Origin: Eublepharis macularius
Lineage: Eukaryota > Chordata > Lepidosauria > Squamata > Eublepharidae
Assembly (NCBI RefSeq): GCF_028583425.1
Contig: NC_072790.1
Coordinates: 63,078,052 to 63,142,051 of the forward strand
Direction of reading: 5' to 3'
DNA length: 64,000 nt
The translations under genes were made by a program, and so were the position numbers. This document shows positions 11,421 through 22,955 of this stretch, piece after piece. The notes beneath the pieces are model-generated. The model searched no databases. It was not told the origin of the DNA and worked only from the letters and a program-made list of their open reading frames with translations. Each line of letters starts with the position of its first letter. Position 1 is the first letter of the stretch.

Positions 11421-13734
11421 AAGCATTTAAGGTGCTCTCTCTTTCTCCATTCTATTATTTTCCTCTCCCTCTCAGCTTTCCTATAGCACATCCCCTACCA
11501 TGCCAGCGAGTGGTATAGGAGGAAAACGTAGACATAAACAATACACAGACCAACGGAAAGAGTCAATATTAAGCTGTAATCCGTATTTCCTGGAATTGGC
11601 ACTGAGCAGGTTATGATTACACAGCAGAGTTATTGTGATGCCATGTGGTCAGCCTGGCCCTGTGTCACTTAGGAACGAGTGTTTGATTTCTAGGTGAGAA
11701 GAAGGCTTCTGAAAGGCCTTTTCTCCCACAGCAAGTTTAGTATGCTTCAGACTGCCACCCTAGCATGCTTTGGAGTCACCTCTCTATAGAAACTGCTCTA
11801 AGAAAAGGGCAGAGATTAATGTATTGATATTAGAAGAGTCTCCTCAAACTCATCTAATACAACAAACATGCTTGGTTTCCTGTTTGCAATGTGCAAACCT
11901 AACCAGCCACACCCTAAAAATTACTGAGATTTAGACAGACTCACAGTCAGTGACTTATAGGCCTGTGGTTACCATGCAATACACTTAGTCTTATGGGATG
12001 TTCACTGTGCTGGAATGCGCGACCTAGCCCCTCTTGCATCATCAGGTGCCACTCCAGATGCTTTCTTGGGGTGGGCTTTCTTTTGGGTGGGTGGGAGAGA
12101 TGGCTGTGGCTGGGAGGAAGGAGCTGAAACAACTAGTGCAGCTTATATCGGACCATTACTTCCATTGGGACTGAATGAGTGGCCAGTAAAAATTTGCCAC
12201 AAGCACACGAAGTGGAAGGATGAGAAGGCGGTAGGGCTGCTGGATCCCCGGTGGGTGCAGGAGATCTCACGCTCCCAGCCTCTGTCCCCCACTGCCACAC
12301 ATCTGGCCAGCAGGAGGAGGACAAGGCTCGGGGAACAGGCCTGGGAGGCAAAAAACTCCCAGGCTAGCTTATGGGACACTCCGTGTGCACATTTGGAGCT
12401 GCAGGACAAGGCCAATTACCTTGTATGGTCTTGAGACTAAAACTCATGTGGAAAAACATGTACTATGTAATGTTTTGAACTGCCTATGAGTCATTTCCTA
12501 GTTTTCTTCTCGTGTCTGTTGGAAAGTAGCCACATGGACCCAGAATAAAGCAGAAATGCATGTAGCAATTTAAAGATTGCATTTTGCATTCTGGGTTTTG
12601 TATATAAAATATATTTTAGCCATTAATTAAGATGCTCTTTCTTCTTGCTGCTTGTTATCTATTCCCCCTTAAATACACGTTTGCTGCAATGTTCAACATT
12701 TACATTGCTGCATGACTTATTTAACTAACATATATTGCACAAAGCACTGACAGGTGGCCAATACAGGAGACAGAACAAATTAGAATTTTCATTTCATTGA
12801 AAGGTCAGAAATCTGGGATCTTATCCTCAGTGTGGGGCAAGCAGTGTCAAACAACTCTCTTCCACTCCACCAGTTGCCAGAAGCCATTGCAAATAGGGAG
12901 ACTGTGTGCGTGAGTGTTGTCAAGTCACAACCCCAGCAAAGGGGTTCAAGGCAAGTGAGAAGCAGAGGTGGTTCTTCTGCAGTGCCCTTCAACCATTGGC
13001 TTTCTCTGCTTAAATGGAACTACAGCAGGCAAAGCCAATATGATAATGCTAAGGGCAGGTTCAGTGCTGGGGAACCCAACCAGAGTCCTCATATGCACTA
13101 TGGAGTCATTGGGCTGATGTTTTCAACAGAGGATTCATTCAGAGCCTGTCATTATAAGGCTGTTTTTCAGCTCTAGTTGAACAGCCTTGTTATTGACTGC
13201 ATGCAAATTCATCTAAAGACAAAGGAAGCTCATACAGACTACCGTAGTCCAGCTTTTTGGAATGCATCCATTCTTTTAAGTGTTATATGAAGGCTCAAAA
13301 CAATTAATGGAAGAAACTGATCTACCAGCATGCTCAGCTAAATCTCCTTAAAGCAGTAGACTTAACCCATCCTTTTAAAAGCCACTGCTAAAAAAGCAGA
13401 GAAGCATTCTAGCTGAGGGAGTACAGATCAAGATTCCTCCCTCATTCTTCCATAGTATCAAGGAATGCTTCAATGCACTCTTGACTCTCAGGGTTCTGTC
13501 CCTTCTGGGTATAGTTAGGTGGCAAGAGACCAAACAGAAACCTCCTTGGAAAACAGTTGCAGCTACAGTGATCACATGTACAAAAAAACTGAAGAACTCC
13601 TATAATTTAAATATCAGTCTAGAATCGTAATGTTTGATAGGTGCTTCTTGTCCTGTATGGATCAGAAAAGTGGGACCAGGTGAAATTCCCCCCTATACAC
13701 ACCAGTGTAGGCTTGGAACGACAGCTTCTTTAAC
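11421..13734. other. intergenic, repeat fragments only
   Basis: No exon recognised. About 12915-12975 resembles the 3' half of the 5S-derived SINE on the minus strand (TGTCAAGTCACAACCCC, TTCAAGGCAAG, AGAGGTGGTT). About 12010-12420 is GC-richer and may be an old repeat; its open frames have no protein signature. Confidence 0.45.
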
Positions 13735-13995
13735 TGATTACCAGGGCCAATGGAGGGGAGGGACAGGAAGGCCATTTGGCTGGGGTCTCAAGCTCAAAGG
13801 TAACTTCCAGGCAGGGCCTGGAGTTCTTCCAGAATTATAACTGAACTCCAGATTTCAGCAATTAATTCCCCTAGAAAAAATGGCAGCTTGGGAAGATGGA
13901 CTTGGGAAGATGGACATCCCCATTGAGTCCACTCCCCATTCTTCACTCCCCATCCTCAAATCTCCTGGAATTTCCCAAGCAGCAGTTGGCAACCC
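13735..13995. repeat. decayed TAGGGTTGCCA-family MITE
   Basis: Contains AGGGAGGG-like, TCCAGAATTATAACTGAACTC and CTCCTGGAATTTCCC blocks and ends GTTGGCAACCCCC, as in the family. The left end is not recognisable. Confidence 0.55.
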
Positions 13996-15692
13996 CCTTC
14001 AAAGGCGGGCATAAATTTAGATTTAAAATTTGGGGGCATTGGTCAGTTTTGAAATTTGTTTTTATGTGCATTATTGTTGTTTTTTTTTTAAAAAATGTCT
14101 TCTGGCCTCAAAAGGGTCTGGGCCTCTCTGGACTTCTGAGAGGGTCTGCTGATCACCCTAGTTTGAGAAGAGGAGCATATGGGCAGCCATATGCTGCACT
14201 TCATGGTTCTTATTCCCAAATAGAATCCTAAACCTAAATCTGCTTGTGCACACTGATTGGCTCCTGTGGGTCCTCAAGGCATTTTGTGAAGTGTCCCATA
14301 CATTTTGCTACACTGAGTATGGAGCCAGAACTGAGACCACAGCCATTTCTTTAAACAGAATAAGCTCAGCAGAGGGGCGTGCCAGGATCCAGCAAGTGGG
14401 ATTCAGGTAGCATCTTGTTCCAGCAGCTTTGTTGGCATGGCTAAACCTGATTGAGGATAAACAGATTACAGCGTCTTAGCTATGTGGACTATGTCAATTA
14501 TGGACTGGGCTGGTTTCATTTTTATATCTTTCTTTGTAATGCAAGTTTCATTATTGTAAATTACCATGAAGAATCCACAAGGGGATGTTGTAATCAATAA
14601 ATAATTTTCAAAATATTTTAAGATATAAATTTGGATTTACCCCATGTCTAAGATGGCTGTTGCATTTAAACCAATATGCATATATTTGTATACTCAAATA
14701 TAAGGAAATCAATTATATCTATACAACTGATTTGTGAAATCTGAAATTATCGGCATTCATACTGAGAATTTTGACAGTGCCAGACAAATTTTGGGATATT
14801 CCAATATGCTGCTGAAAGTTAACAGCCACCTTAATAGTGTATGTCTAAAAAGTCTGAACTGGGAAACATATATTTCAAACAGTTGTTTAAAAACACACAC
14901 CCCTCCACAAATTCCAGCGGGCTAGTGCAAGCTTCTGACATGAGGAGCAGTTCTTTGGATGCTATGGGTAGTACTTAGTGTCCGAGAATCCTGCATTTGC
15001 ATCAAACATCCACTTCGTTGTTTAGTTCAGCCTTTTAGAAACAAGTTCAGGAAAAATTAAGATAAGGCTGGCGATTTCTGGTACATCGCATTAAAAATGC
15101 CTTTGTCTTTCTGTTAGAAAGCACAATGGATACTGCTTTGTTTCAGAGCACAGTGAGCGCCTTGAAAAAAGACTATGAGAATTAGAGAAATGCAACAGTG
15201 TCCTTAGAAATACAAAAGATTTCAAAACCACACAGATCTCTGTCTCTCCCTTACACACACATACCGGTAGATAGATAAAAACAATAATCTGCCAGCCAAG
15301 ATGTGTGAATTGTTTTCTTACTGTAGTTGAAGATAGTTCATCTTTTAAGTGATGTTACAATTTTGTTTCCTCTGGGGCAAACACAGAAGGAAGAATAATT
15401 TTCTCTCATTTAGAAAAGGAAAATAGGTTTCCTTACTCCAAGGGCAGATACATAACCCCTTGACAGGCTGCACTGTCCACAATTGCCAATTAAACAATTT
15501 CTTTGCTATGTGTAGGGGCAGAATGAAAGGGGGGGAATATCCTCATTATAGATAAGGCATATTGACTTTATCCCAATCCAGCACAAAGCAATCACACATA
15601 AGGCAGCCATTCTGTGTATGCTTACTTGGGAGTAAGCCTTAGGGAGGAAAGTGAGACTTACTTCTGAGTAAACATGCTTGTAATGGTAACCA
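13996..15692. other. intergenic, nothing recognised
   Basis: AT-rich. At about 15570-15680 there are GTAAGCCTTAGG/AGTAAACATG blocks like those in the CAATCCTAAG hairpin MITEs at 44087 and 59953. No gene seen. Confidence 0.45.
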
Positions 15693-16080
15693 ATCTGGTG
15701 TAGTGGTCCGAGTCTCAGACTGGGATTTATTTATTATTTATTGATTTGATTTGATTTATACCCCGCCCTCCCCACAGATGGGCTCAGGGCAGCTAACATT
15801 AAAAAAATACATTAAAAGTCACAAAAACATAAAATCAATAATAATTTTTAAAAAGCCATTAAAATAGTTCAGGAGCAGGCTATTTAAACAAAGAGATCCG
15901 AGAGACTCAAGTTCAAATCCCCACTCTACCATAGAAGTTTGGTGGGTCACCTTGGGCCAGTCATACACACACAGTCTAACTTAACTCAAAGGGTTGGGAG
16001 GATAAAATGGAGAGGGGAAACTGTTGAAATTGACTTTAGGTATCCACTGGGGGGGAAAGTGAAGTAAAAAAAAAGTATAA
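15693..16080 (+). mobile_element. tRNA-derived SINE, family C, split by a LINE tail
   Basis: The SINE head (TCTGGTGTAGTGG) stops at about 15725. It resumes near 15894 with the B-box CAAGTTCAAATCCCC and TGGGTCACCTTGGGCCAGTC. The intervening 15726-15893 is a minus-strand CR1/L2-like LINE 3' end (TTTATACCCCGCCCTCCCCA, GGGCTCAGGGCAGC). It is therefore a LINE-tail insertion into an older SINE. Confidence 0.7.
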
Positions 16081-17287
16081 AATGAAGTATTTTGTGAAAG
16101 AAAGAAAAAAGGTTCCAGCACGGCTACACTAATTTCCCCCAATTCCCTCCTCAGTTCTCCGGAGAGGCCCCACCAAAAGGTGCAGGTTCTTAGTATCAGT
16201 GAGTACCAGCACAAAGAAGCCCTTATATATAAACATCTGTCATAAATGCAGCCAGGATGATTGGGGTCAGCCCACCAATTGCCTTCTCCTACAACACCAC
16301 CAAGTGGTGGGGCTGTGCGAGAAGAAGCAATCGGCCACTGGCTGGGTTTGAACTAAGAGGCACTTGCAGGGCCAACTCATAATGCCATGGAGGTCATCCA
16401 TATTAACTTCCCCATTCAGACTTGGGAGTTTTCCTCACAAGTTTTTTCCATCGTTTCTGGCCCCATATTGCTTTGATTTAGCACTCCCCCTGCCCCTTTC
16501 TACATACATTTTTACCTTTTTTTCCTCACTATTTTTTTTCTCCTCTCCGCTTTTTTCCCTGGGTTCTTTTGAGACCGCTTTTACTCCAATCTTTTTTGGG
16601 GAGCTAATTTTGAGTTGATTTTTTCCCTCTCGTGTAATACTGAAAGTTTTGTTTATCCCACCCACTCCCAGCCTCCTCCAACCTACTTTTTGATGTTTGG
16701 ATGTTCGTCACCATTGAACCATTCTCCTCCTACACCTTCCTTTCCCTCCTCCTGGTTTTATTTTCTCTCTTTTTTTAAATTGTCATTTTCATAGTATTTC
16801 ATTGACCTACCATTGTAATAATAAATGCAGCAGATTGTCTGAATTCCAAGCTTTCTTCCCGCCCCCCCCCCCCAGTAAGCAACTAGCCCATCCCATTATG
16901 GAGATATATCTTTCCCCTTATATTTCTACAAGGGAAGGGCTAGAGACTTCTTTTTAAACGAAAGCTGAGAATTCAATGATGATTTTTTAAAAAAAATTAT
17001 ACAAGTCCTCAGAGGTCAGACGAGGTGAGGGGTGGCCACTTCTGCCACCAGAAAAAGCAGCACCGTTTGAAAAGCCCAAAGCTGCTGCTGTTCCAACAGA
17101 AGTTGATTTTCCCTGCTTGTGTCAGCCTCCATCTCCTAGTTCTGGGTCAGACCAGGAAAGACTGTCTGGTTTGGATGGGGTGGGGAGGGACTTAGGTATG
17201 TGTGGTGGAGCTGCTGCCCTTTTAGGCTTCCCCATGCAAAGACATCCCCCAATGTGTTTATTTCCAATTCTCTCTAAACATTTCTAT
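16081..17287. other. intergenic, pyrimidine-rich tract
   Basis: No gene. About 16430-16790 is strongly pyrimidine-rich on the plus strand (TTTTTTTCTCCTC-type). A C13 run is at 16862. Confidence 0.5.
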
Positions 17288-17400
17288 AGAAACATATAGC
17301 TGGAGGTGATCCCAGTGGTCATCTAGTCCAGCCCCCTGCACAATACAGGAAATTCACAGCTATTCCCCCACACCTCCCTTGGTGACCCTTGCTCTATGCT
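17288..17400 (-). mobile_element. CR1-like LINE 3'-end fragment
   Basis: Carries GGTCATCTAGTCCAGCCCC and TGCACAATACAGGAAATTCAC. This is the tail block that resembles avian and reptilian CR1 3' ends. Only the fragment is present. Confidence 0.55.
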
Positions 17401-18585
17401 CTATTGATATAAGCACATTAAAAATAAATAAAAAGGGGGTGCTGTGACATCACCAATGATGCCGCCATGACAACAGCACCCTTCAAAATTCAAGATTTTC
17501 AAGGAACAAAATAAACCAACTCCACAACTGTGAAAATGTTGAGGGAGGGCAGACATGCGGAAGAATTGTACCATAACTGACTCCAGTGCTTGGGGATCAA
17601 CTGCTAAGAAAATCAGGAATGAGTTGAGCGTGCAGAAAAGCCCTTGTTTTCATTACATGTACAGAGCTGTACAATGGAGAGCTAGGGCCAGCTGCAACCC
17701 TAGAACAGAACCGTGGTGCAAGAAATACTGTAAACTCTGTTCTCCTTCCCCAGCTTCAAATGAAAAATAACAATGAAGACGTGATCAGTATGCCCAATAA
17801 AAAGCGAAGAGAGAAATCACTGAAGAGACATTGCATGCACTTACAAAAAGATATGCAGTGGCCAAAGGCAGAGGCAGCCAGCCGCTGTGGTCCAAAAATC
17901 AGAATTCATATTGTGGCAGAACAGACCCGTCCAGGTTCGGCCCAGGCTTTGGGGCTGAAAAGTTCTCCCGATGAGATATTGCATTGCTTGCTTTTGGCTT
18001 GGATTGAGGCACAGGCACAAGCATTTCCACTCATGCAGGGTGATTCTCCCCTCAGCCCACAATACCCCCTCCCCGTTCTGTTCCTGGGGGTCCCTCTCCC
18101 CCAGAAACAGGATTTCAGGGGACATTTCAAACTGCTAAGGGAACAGGGAGTTGGGAAAATCATGCTCAATCAGCAGGAATCTTTGTGCCCGCGGAAATGT
18201 TTGCCTGTATCCATCCCCTTGTGTGCAGAAAATCACTGGCTGATGTAGAATGTGACCTCAGACACCAGTGCATGGGCTGTTTTGCCATGCCAACCCTCCT
18301 CACTTGTTTCTCTGTCAAACAACATTCTGTTTGACACAGCTGATCACAATTTCTTAGCTGGCGGTCCAAGAACTGGGGGGGGGGGAATCCTTTTGCAATT
18401 TTACTCTGAAGAAAACAGCCATATATTCTGGCACCTCGGTGGCACTTTATGACCAGATCCAAGACAGGAAATTTCCCCTTGGATACGATCCCAACTGGGC
18501 AGGAATCATGCACCTTTAAGAGTTCATCAAAGAGCAGTGAACATTTTATTTTTGAACATTGTCACACAATGAAGCATTAAGTCAC
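17401..18585. other. intergenic, unclassified GC-richer block
   Basis: Open frames of up to 162 codons lie here on both strands. They have no recognisable domain and the sequence looks like an old repeat. A G10 run is at about 18377. Confidence 0.4.
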
Positions 18586-18589
18586 ATGA

Positions 18590-18785
18590 GAGCTTTCGTG
18601 GTGTAGCGTTTAGAGGACTAGGACTGGGGGAGAGCTGGGTTCAAGCTCCCACTTAGCCATGAAATTCATCAGGTGAGCATAGGTCAGCAACCTACTTGAC
18701 ACAGTTGTTGTGAGGATAAAATAGGGAAAGGAGGATCATGTGTATGGCCTTGGGCTGCTTGAAGAAAGGATGAAATAAAACAAGA
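18590..18785 (+). mobile_element. tRNA-derived SINE, family C
   Basis: GTGGTGTAGCGTTTAGAGGACT head, GGGTTCAAGCTCCC B-box region, then AGTTGTTGTGAGGATAAAAT and a TGAAATAAAA tail. Confidence 0.7.
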
Positions 18786-18952
18786 TAGAAGGCACAATCT
18801 ATCCCCTTATTTCAATAAATACTAGCGCTTTAACACAAGATCAAGTGTTTCTTTCACTAGAGAAATGCATTCTGCCTATGAAGCCAGGAGTTCTTAAAAA
18901 TCAAAAACAGACGATCCGAAGTGTACATTTTTGGGGCAGATACATTCACATC

Positions 18953-19165
18953 TAGCTGAGCTGTAGTGGTCAGAGGGTCAGACTACAATCTGGAAGAGCC
19001 AGGTTTGAATCCTCTCTCCGCCATGGAAGCTTGCTGGGTAACCCTGAGTCCGGCACACACACCGCTTTATCTTCCTCACTGGGTTGTTGGGTGGATAAAA
19101 TGGAGGAGAAAAATGTAAGCCACTTGGGGGAGAAAGGCAATTTATAAATGAAGTAAATAAACATT
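18953..19165 (+). mobile_element. tRNA-derived SINE, family C
   Basis: CTGTAGTGGTCAGAGGGTCAG head, CAGGTTTGAATCCTC B-box, CCATGGAAGCTTGCTGGGT body, GTAAGCCACTTGGGGGAGAA and an ATGAAGTAAATAAA tail. Confidence 0.8.
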
Positions 19166-20530
19166 CCCAGAACCGTTTCTACAAGGTAGTATGGCTAAAA
19201 TAATCTGAGGACATATCCATATTATGAATAGTCTCTGATACTTTTGAATGTTTTAGAAAATGTATTTCTTTCCTTTCTATTTTAAAAAGCTCTAAGAATC
19301 TGAAAAAAGAAACAAGAAGAAAAGCAAACATAGAAACATTACAAAAATACAGCAAACAAGAACAAACAGTCAGAAAACGCTTTAAAAAACCAATTACTTT
19401 GTAGAATAAAAGCATTACTGCCATAGGACCATCTCTGGATATTCCAGAAATACGGAACTCTCCAGAGAAGATCATATTTCAAATTACTCAGCTAATGCCC
19501 AATGAAGCTGTATCTCAGAATTGGCAGACTCATATGGATTTGAATAGTAGGTTGGAAGAAAGGTGGGATATAATTTAATGAATGTTGACAAATATGATCC
19601 TTCAGGTACCCACCCAAACAAACACTCTTCAGTTGGTGTAGCCTGGGTGTTTATATAATCCTACCAAGTGGTAAGCATATTTGCCATACAGCCTGTACAT
19701 GTGTGAGGTAAAAAATGTGCAGCAAAATGGTCATTTATATTTCCCCAAAGACCAATGTATACACATTCAAATTAAATACATGACATTGTGAGTTGGAAGA
19801 AGTGAAATCTTATGAACAAAGTCACGCTAAAACTTGCTCCATTCATAACAAAGTTATGTTAAAAACAGTTACCTTCTATGCAGTGTTGAAAAAAGGAACC
19901 GCATGTAGCTTTTGGCTGACTCTACAGAATGAGTAACTGAAAGGTGGAGTTTGTCATCTTTAGAGCTTTTTATGTAACCCATCCTTTTTTTTTCAAGAGG
20001 GATTTTAACTGCTTTTCATTTAGCAGATGTGCAAACATTCCTAAGTGTGGAATCACAGGTCCCTAATGGATTGGGTAATCAAGGAAAAAAGTTACAAGTG
20101 TTTTTGGTATCCTTGATCCAAAAGCATGTTTTGCAAGTTCAAATGACAGAATATGTGCATGAAGAAGTTCAAGACATTTTAACAAGTGCTTAAGTTGGGA
20201 GGTTCTGAAATTCATACCATAATTTCCTGGCAATTTTGATAAGAGAAATATTCTGTACATATTTAAAGGCCCTCTTTCTTTTTTATTAAGATTTCACATT
20301 CCCTGGCTGTTGTGTGGGAATAAAATGGGGGAGGGGGCTGTGAGGGCTGCTCTAGGCTCATTGGGAGAAAAACTAAAATAAAAATGCATACAATAATTTA
20401 AATAATTATAAAGGTTTTCTTTGAAAAGATGTTCTGGCTCCAATTGCTGCTACAGTTTGATCTGTTATCAGCCTGTAATTTAAGTAAAACAAACCTATGA
20501 ATGTGTCATACCAAGGGAAGACACTGTTCT
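19166..20530. other. intergenic, nothing recognised
   Basis: AT-rich, no exon or bounded repeat supported. A LINE-tail-like AAAGGTGGGATATAATTTAATGAATG fragment occurs near 19560. Confidence 0.5.
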
Positions 20531-20930
20531 GTCCTACTCAAATACTCAATCAGATCTATTTTCCATGGTCTCAAGCAGAGACAGGTTCCAGTACCAGCTG
20601 AGATCCTTCAATTAGAAATGCCAGGGCTTGAACATAACATTCAATTTATATACTGCCCTTCAGGACAACTTTAACGCCCACTCAGAGTGGTATACAAGGT
20701 ATGTTATTATTATCCCCACAACCACCACCCTGTGAGGTAGATGGGGCTGAGAGAGCTCTGGAAGAGCTGTGACTGACCCAAGGTTACTCAGCTGGCTTCA
20801 AGTGTAGGAACAGGGGGTCAAACCCGATTCTCCAGATTAGAGTCCTGCTGCTCTTAACCACTACACAAAACTTGGCTGTACATGAGATTTTCTGCATGCA
20901 AAGTGTGCGCTTTTCCACTGAGCTGTTCAG
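20531..20930 (-). mobile_element. SINE A inserted in SINE B (both minus)
   Basis: A family B SINE (ATGCCAGGGCTTGAAC on the left, TTCTGCATGCAAAGTGTG and CCACTGAGCTG on the right) is split by a family A SINE at about 20636-20877. The insert carries TTTATATACTGCCCTTCAGG, AACGCCCACTCAGAGTGG, TGACCCAAGG and CTTAACCACTACAC. Short AACAT/TACAT sequences flank the insert. Confidence 0.75.
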
Positions 20931-22189
20931 TGATAATTATTTCATGAGAGTACCATGTGGCCACTTGTGTGTCTGAAATGGCCACTGCACATTAAGCATT
21001 AAAGTAAGAGCTTGTTATGGAATATTAAGCAGAGTCCATTGACATCAACAGGTGACTGCTCAGCATTGCCGTCAGTTGTCACTTGGCATGGCTTCATACA
21101 CAAGGCCCCTTCTACGAACCTGGTCCATACATTGATATTGACTGTCAAGCTGAGAAATGCATGAATGTATGTAATGTATGACTCAAGCTCAACCCAAAGC
21201 ACGTTACAGTTCAAGTGGTTCTTTTTAAAACATCGTCCAACCCCTGGGGGCCATATACCTGAGCAGGCCCTTGCCTGCCAGACCAGCTCCTTTACTCTTG
21301 CAGTTACTTCTTTTACAGCAGTAAAGTTGATGGTGATTTCATAAAAGACCATGCCTGCTCAGTAAAAGCTCCCTTTACACTAGCAGGACCATTGACACAG
21401 GCTCACTTGATACTTCAGTTAAGAAGGAAGCCGAGGGCGCAGATGTTAAATCCGCACACTGAAAGTACAATAATCTTGCTTACATAAATTGCAAATGACA
21501 TAGACCAGGAGGTAATTTTTTCATTAGTTCTCTACCCTAAGTCAAGAGAAAGCTAGAGTAATTAAAAACAAAAGAAATCGAAAACAGGTTTTGTGACATT
21601 AGACACCCTGTCCCAGCCCAGAAGCGGGGGCGGGAGGGGGGGGGGAGGAACTAGCACACAGAGACTCTGGAGGAAAGTGTTCCAGGCAACACACACACAT
21701 TACTATGGGAACAAGGTACACAGAATACAGTCGCCCCACATTGTACTGTTTTAGAGGCATGTTAAAAGCAACCACACGCAAGCTGGCCTTTGCTTGGAGT
21801 ACAAGAGAAACGTAACATATGGATTGGCAGTGTACTGTCACTCCCAAGACACGCATTACTGCTGTTTCTGCATTTACAGATGGTCATTTTGGAGCAGCTC
21901 CTATCATGTAACTCACAGCAGAGCACAATACATTTTCTAGGCAATGCCACTATATTAGGATATGGGGAGAGGCTGTACAGACGAAGTTGTCACATGGGAA
22001 GAAAAACAAAAAAAACAGACTAGGAAGAGCTCAGTAAAACATCCATACTTCCCCTTACAACTTTGCACATTTAATGAAGACTTCTTTGTTCTCTCTATGA
22101 CCCTCATTTTAGGCAGTATTGAACATGATACAATAGCAACCTGTGGAGGATCACAAGGCCTCAGACTTTCAAGTCAAGTTTTGGGTCCA
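20931..22189. other. intergenic, nothing recognised
   Basis: No gene. A G/A-rich run lies at 21626-21648. Open frames here lack any domain signature. Confidence 0.5.
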
Positions 22190-22345
22190 GGAACACCTTG
22201 AAGACCGACTAGATTTCCAGGGTATGAGCTTTCAACAGTCACAGCTCCCTTTGTCAGATACCCTGGAAATCTAGTTGGATTTTAAGATGCTTCTGGATCT
22301 AACTCTTGCTCTTCTACTTCAGACCAACACAGCTATCCACCTGAA
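22190..22345. repeat. dispersed repeat fragment
   Basis: Contains CCCTGGAAATCTAGTTGG, GCTCTTCTACTTCAGACC and AACACAGCTATCCACCTGAAA. This block is widely repeated in reptile genomes. Its parent element is not identified here. Confidence 0.55.
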
Positions 22346-22424
22346 ACAAGTCAGGTTTTGCAATCTTTAGTAAAGCTTGCCAATTTTTGTTTTAATGGTG
22401 TCCCCCCCTTTATGAACATAAAAT

Positions 22425-22955
22425 GTTTATGCTCAGTTCAAGGTATTGGTTATCACTTACAAAGCTCTTCATGGCCTTGATCCGGCATACCTACGGGACC
22501 GCCTCCCTCCCTATGCTCCTCCATGGCAGGAGCTCCTGCAAGTGTCACTGCATGTTGGTGAAATTAACAGCAGCCCACACACAGGCTTTCTCTATGGTGG
22601 CCCCCACCCTGTGGAATGGCCTACCTGAGGTCAGGAGAGCCCCCCTCCTCTCTCCTGGCTTTCCACAAATGATGCAAAACTGAATAATTTGAAAAGGCTT
22701 TTTACTCAGATAGAAGATCTGTATTGTAGGCAGGGGATCTCAGATGATCTGCTAAAGAGTTAGGAACTACAGACCTCACCACGATGTTGTATTGGATTCC
22801 TGCTAATTCTATGTCTTTGTGAACTTGTATCTATTTATCCTATGGCATTATTTATGGAAATGTTCCTGATATTGATTGTACTAATCTCACACTGTGTAAT
22901 CCACCTTGAGACTCTGTGAGAAAGGCAGACTATAAATGACATGAATAAATAAAAA
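22425..22955 (+). mobile_element. LINE (CR1/L2-like) 3' fragment
   Basis: The first part translates to a decayed reverse-transcriptase-ORF C-terminus (KALHGLDPAYLRDRLPPYAP), typical of CR1/L2-clade ORF2. A 3' UTR follows with GTAATCCACCTTGAGACTC, GAAAGGCAGACTATAAATG and ATGAATAAATAAA. A minus-strand relative lies at about 46746-47100. Confidence 0.65.

Noticed and set aside
12015..12434. 139-codon plus-strand open frame
   Set aside because: Overlapped by open frames on the other strand in a GC-rich old repeat; no protein signature.
17760..18248. 162-codon open frame on the plus strand
   Set aside because: No recognisable domain, the opposite strand is also open over much of it, and the block looks like repeat DNA with no splice context.
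22425..22700. Active reverse transcriptase
   Set aside because: Only a short decayed C-terminal piece of a CR1/L2-like ORF2 is left, followed by its 3' UTR.
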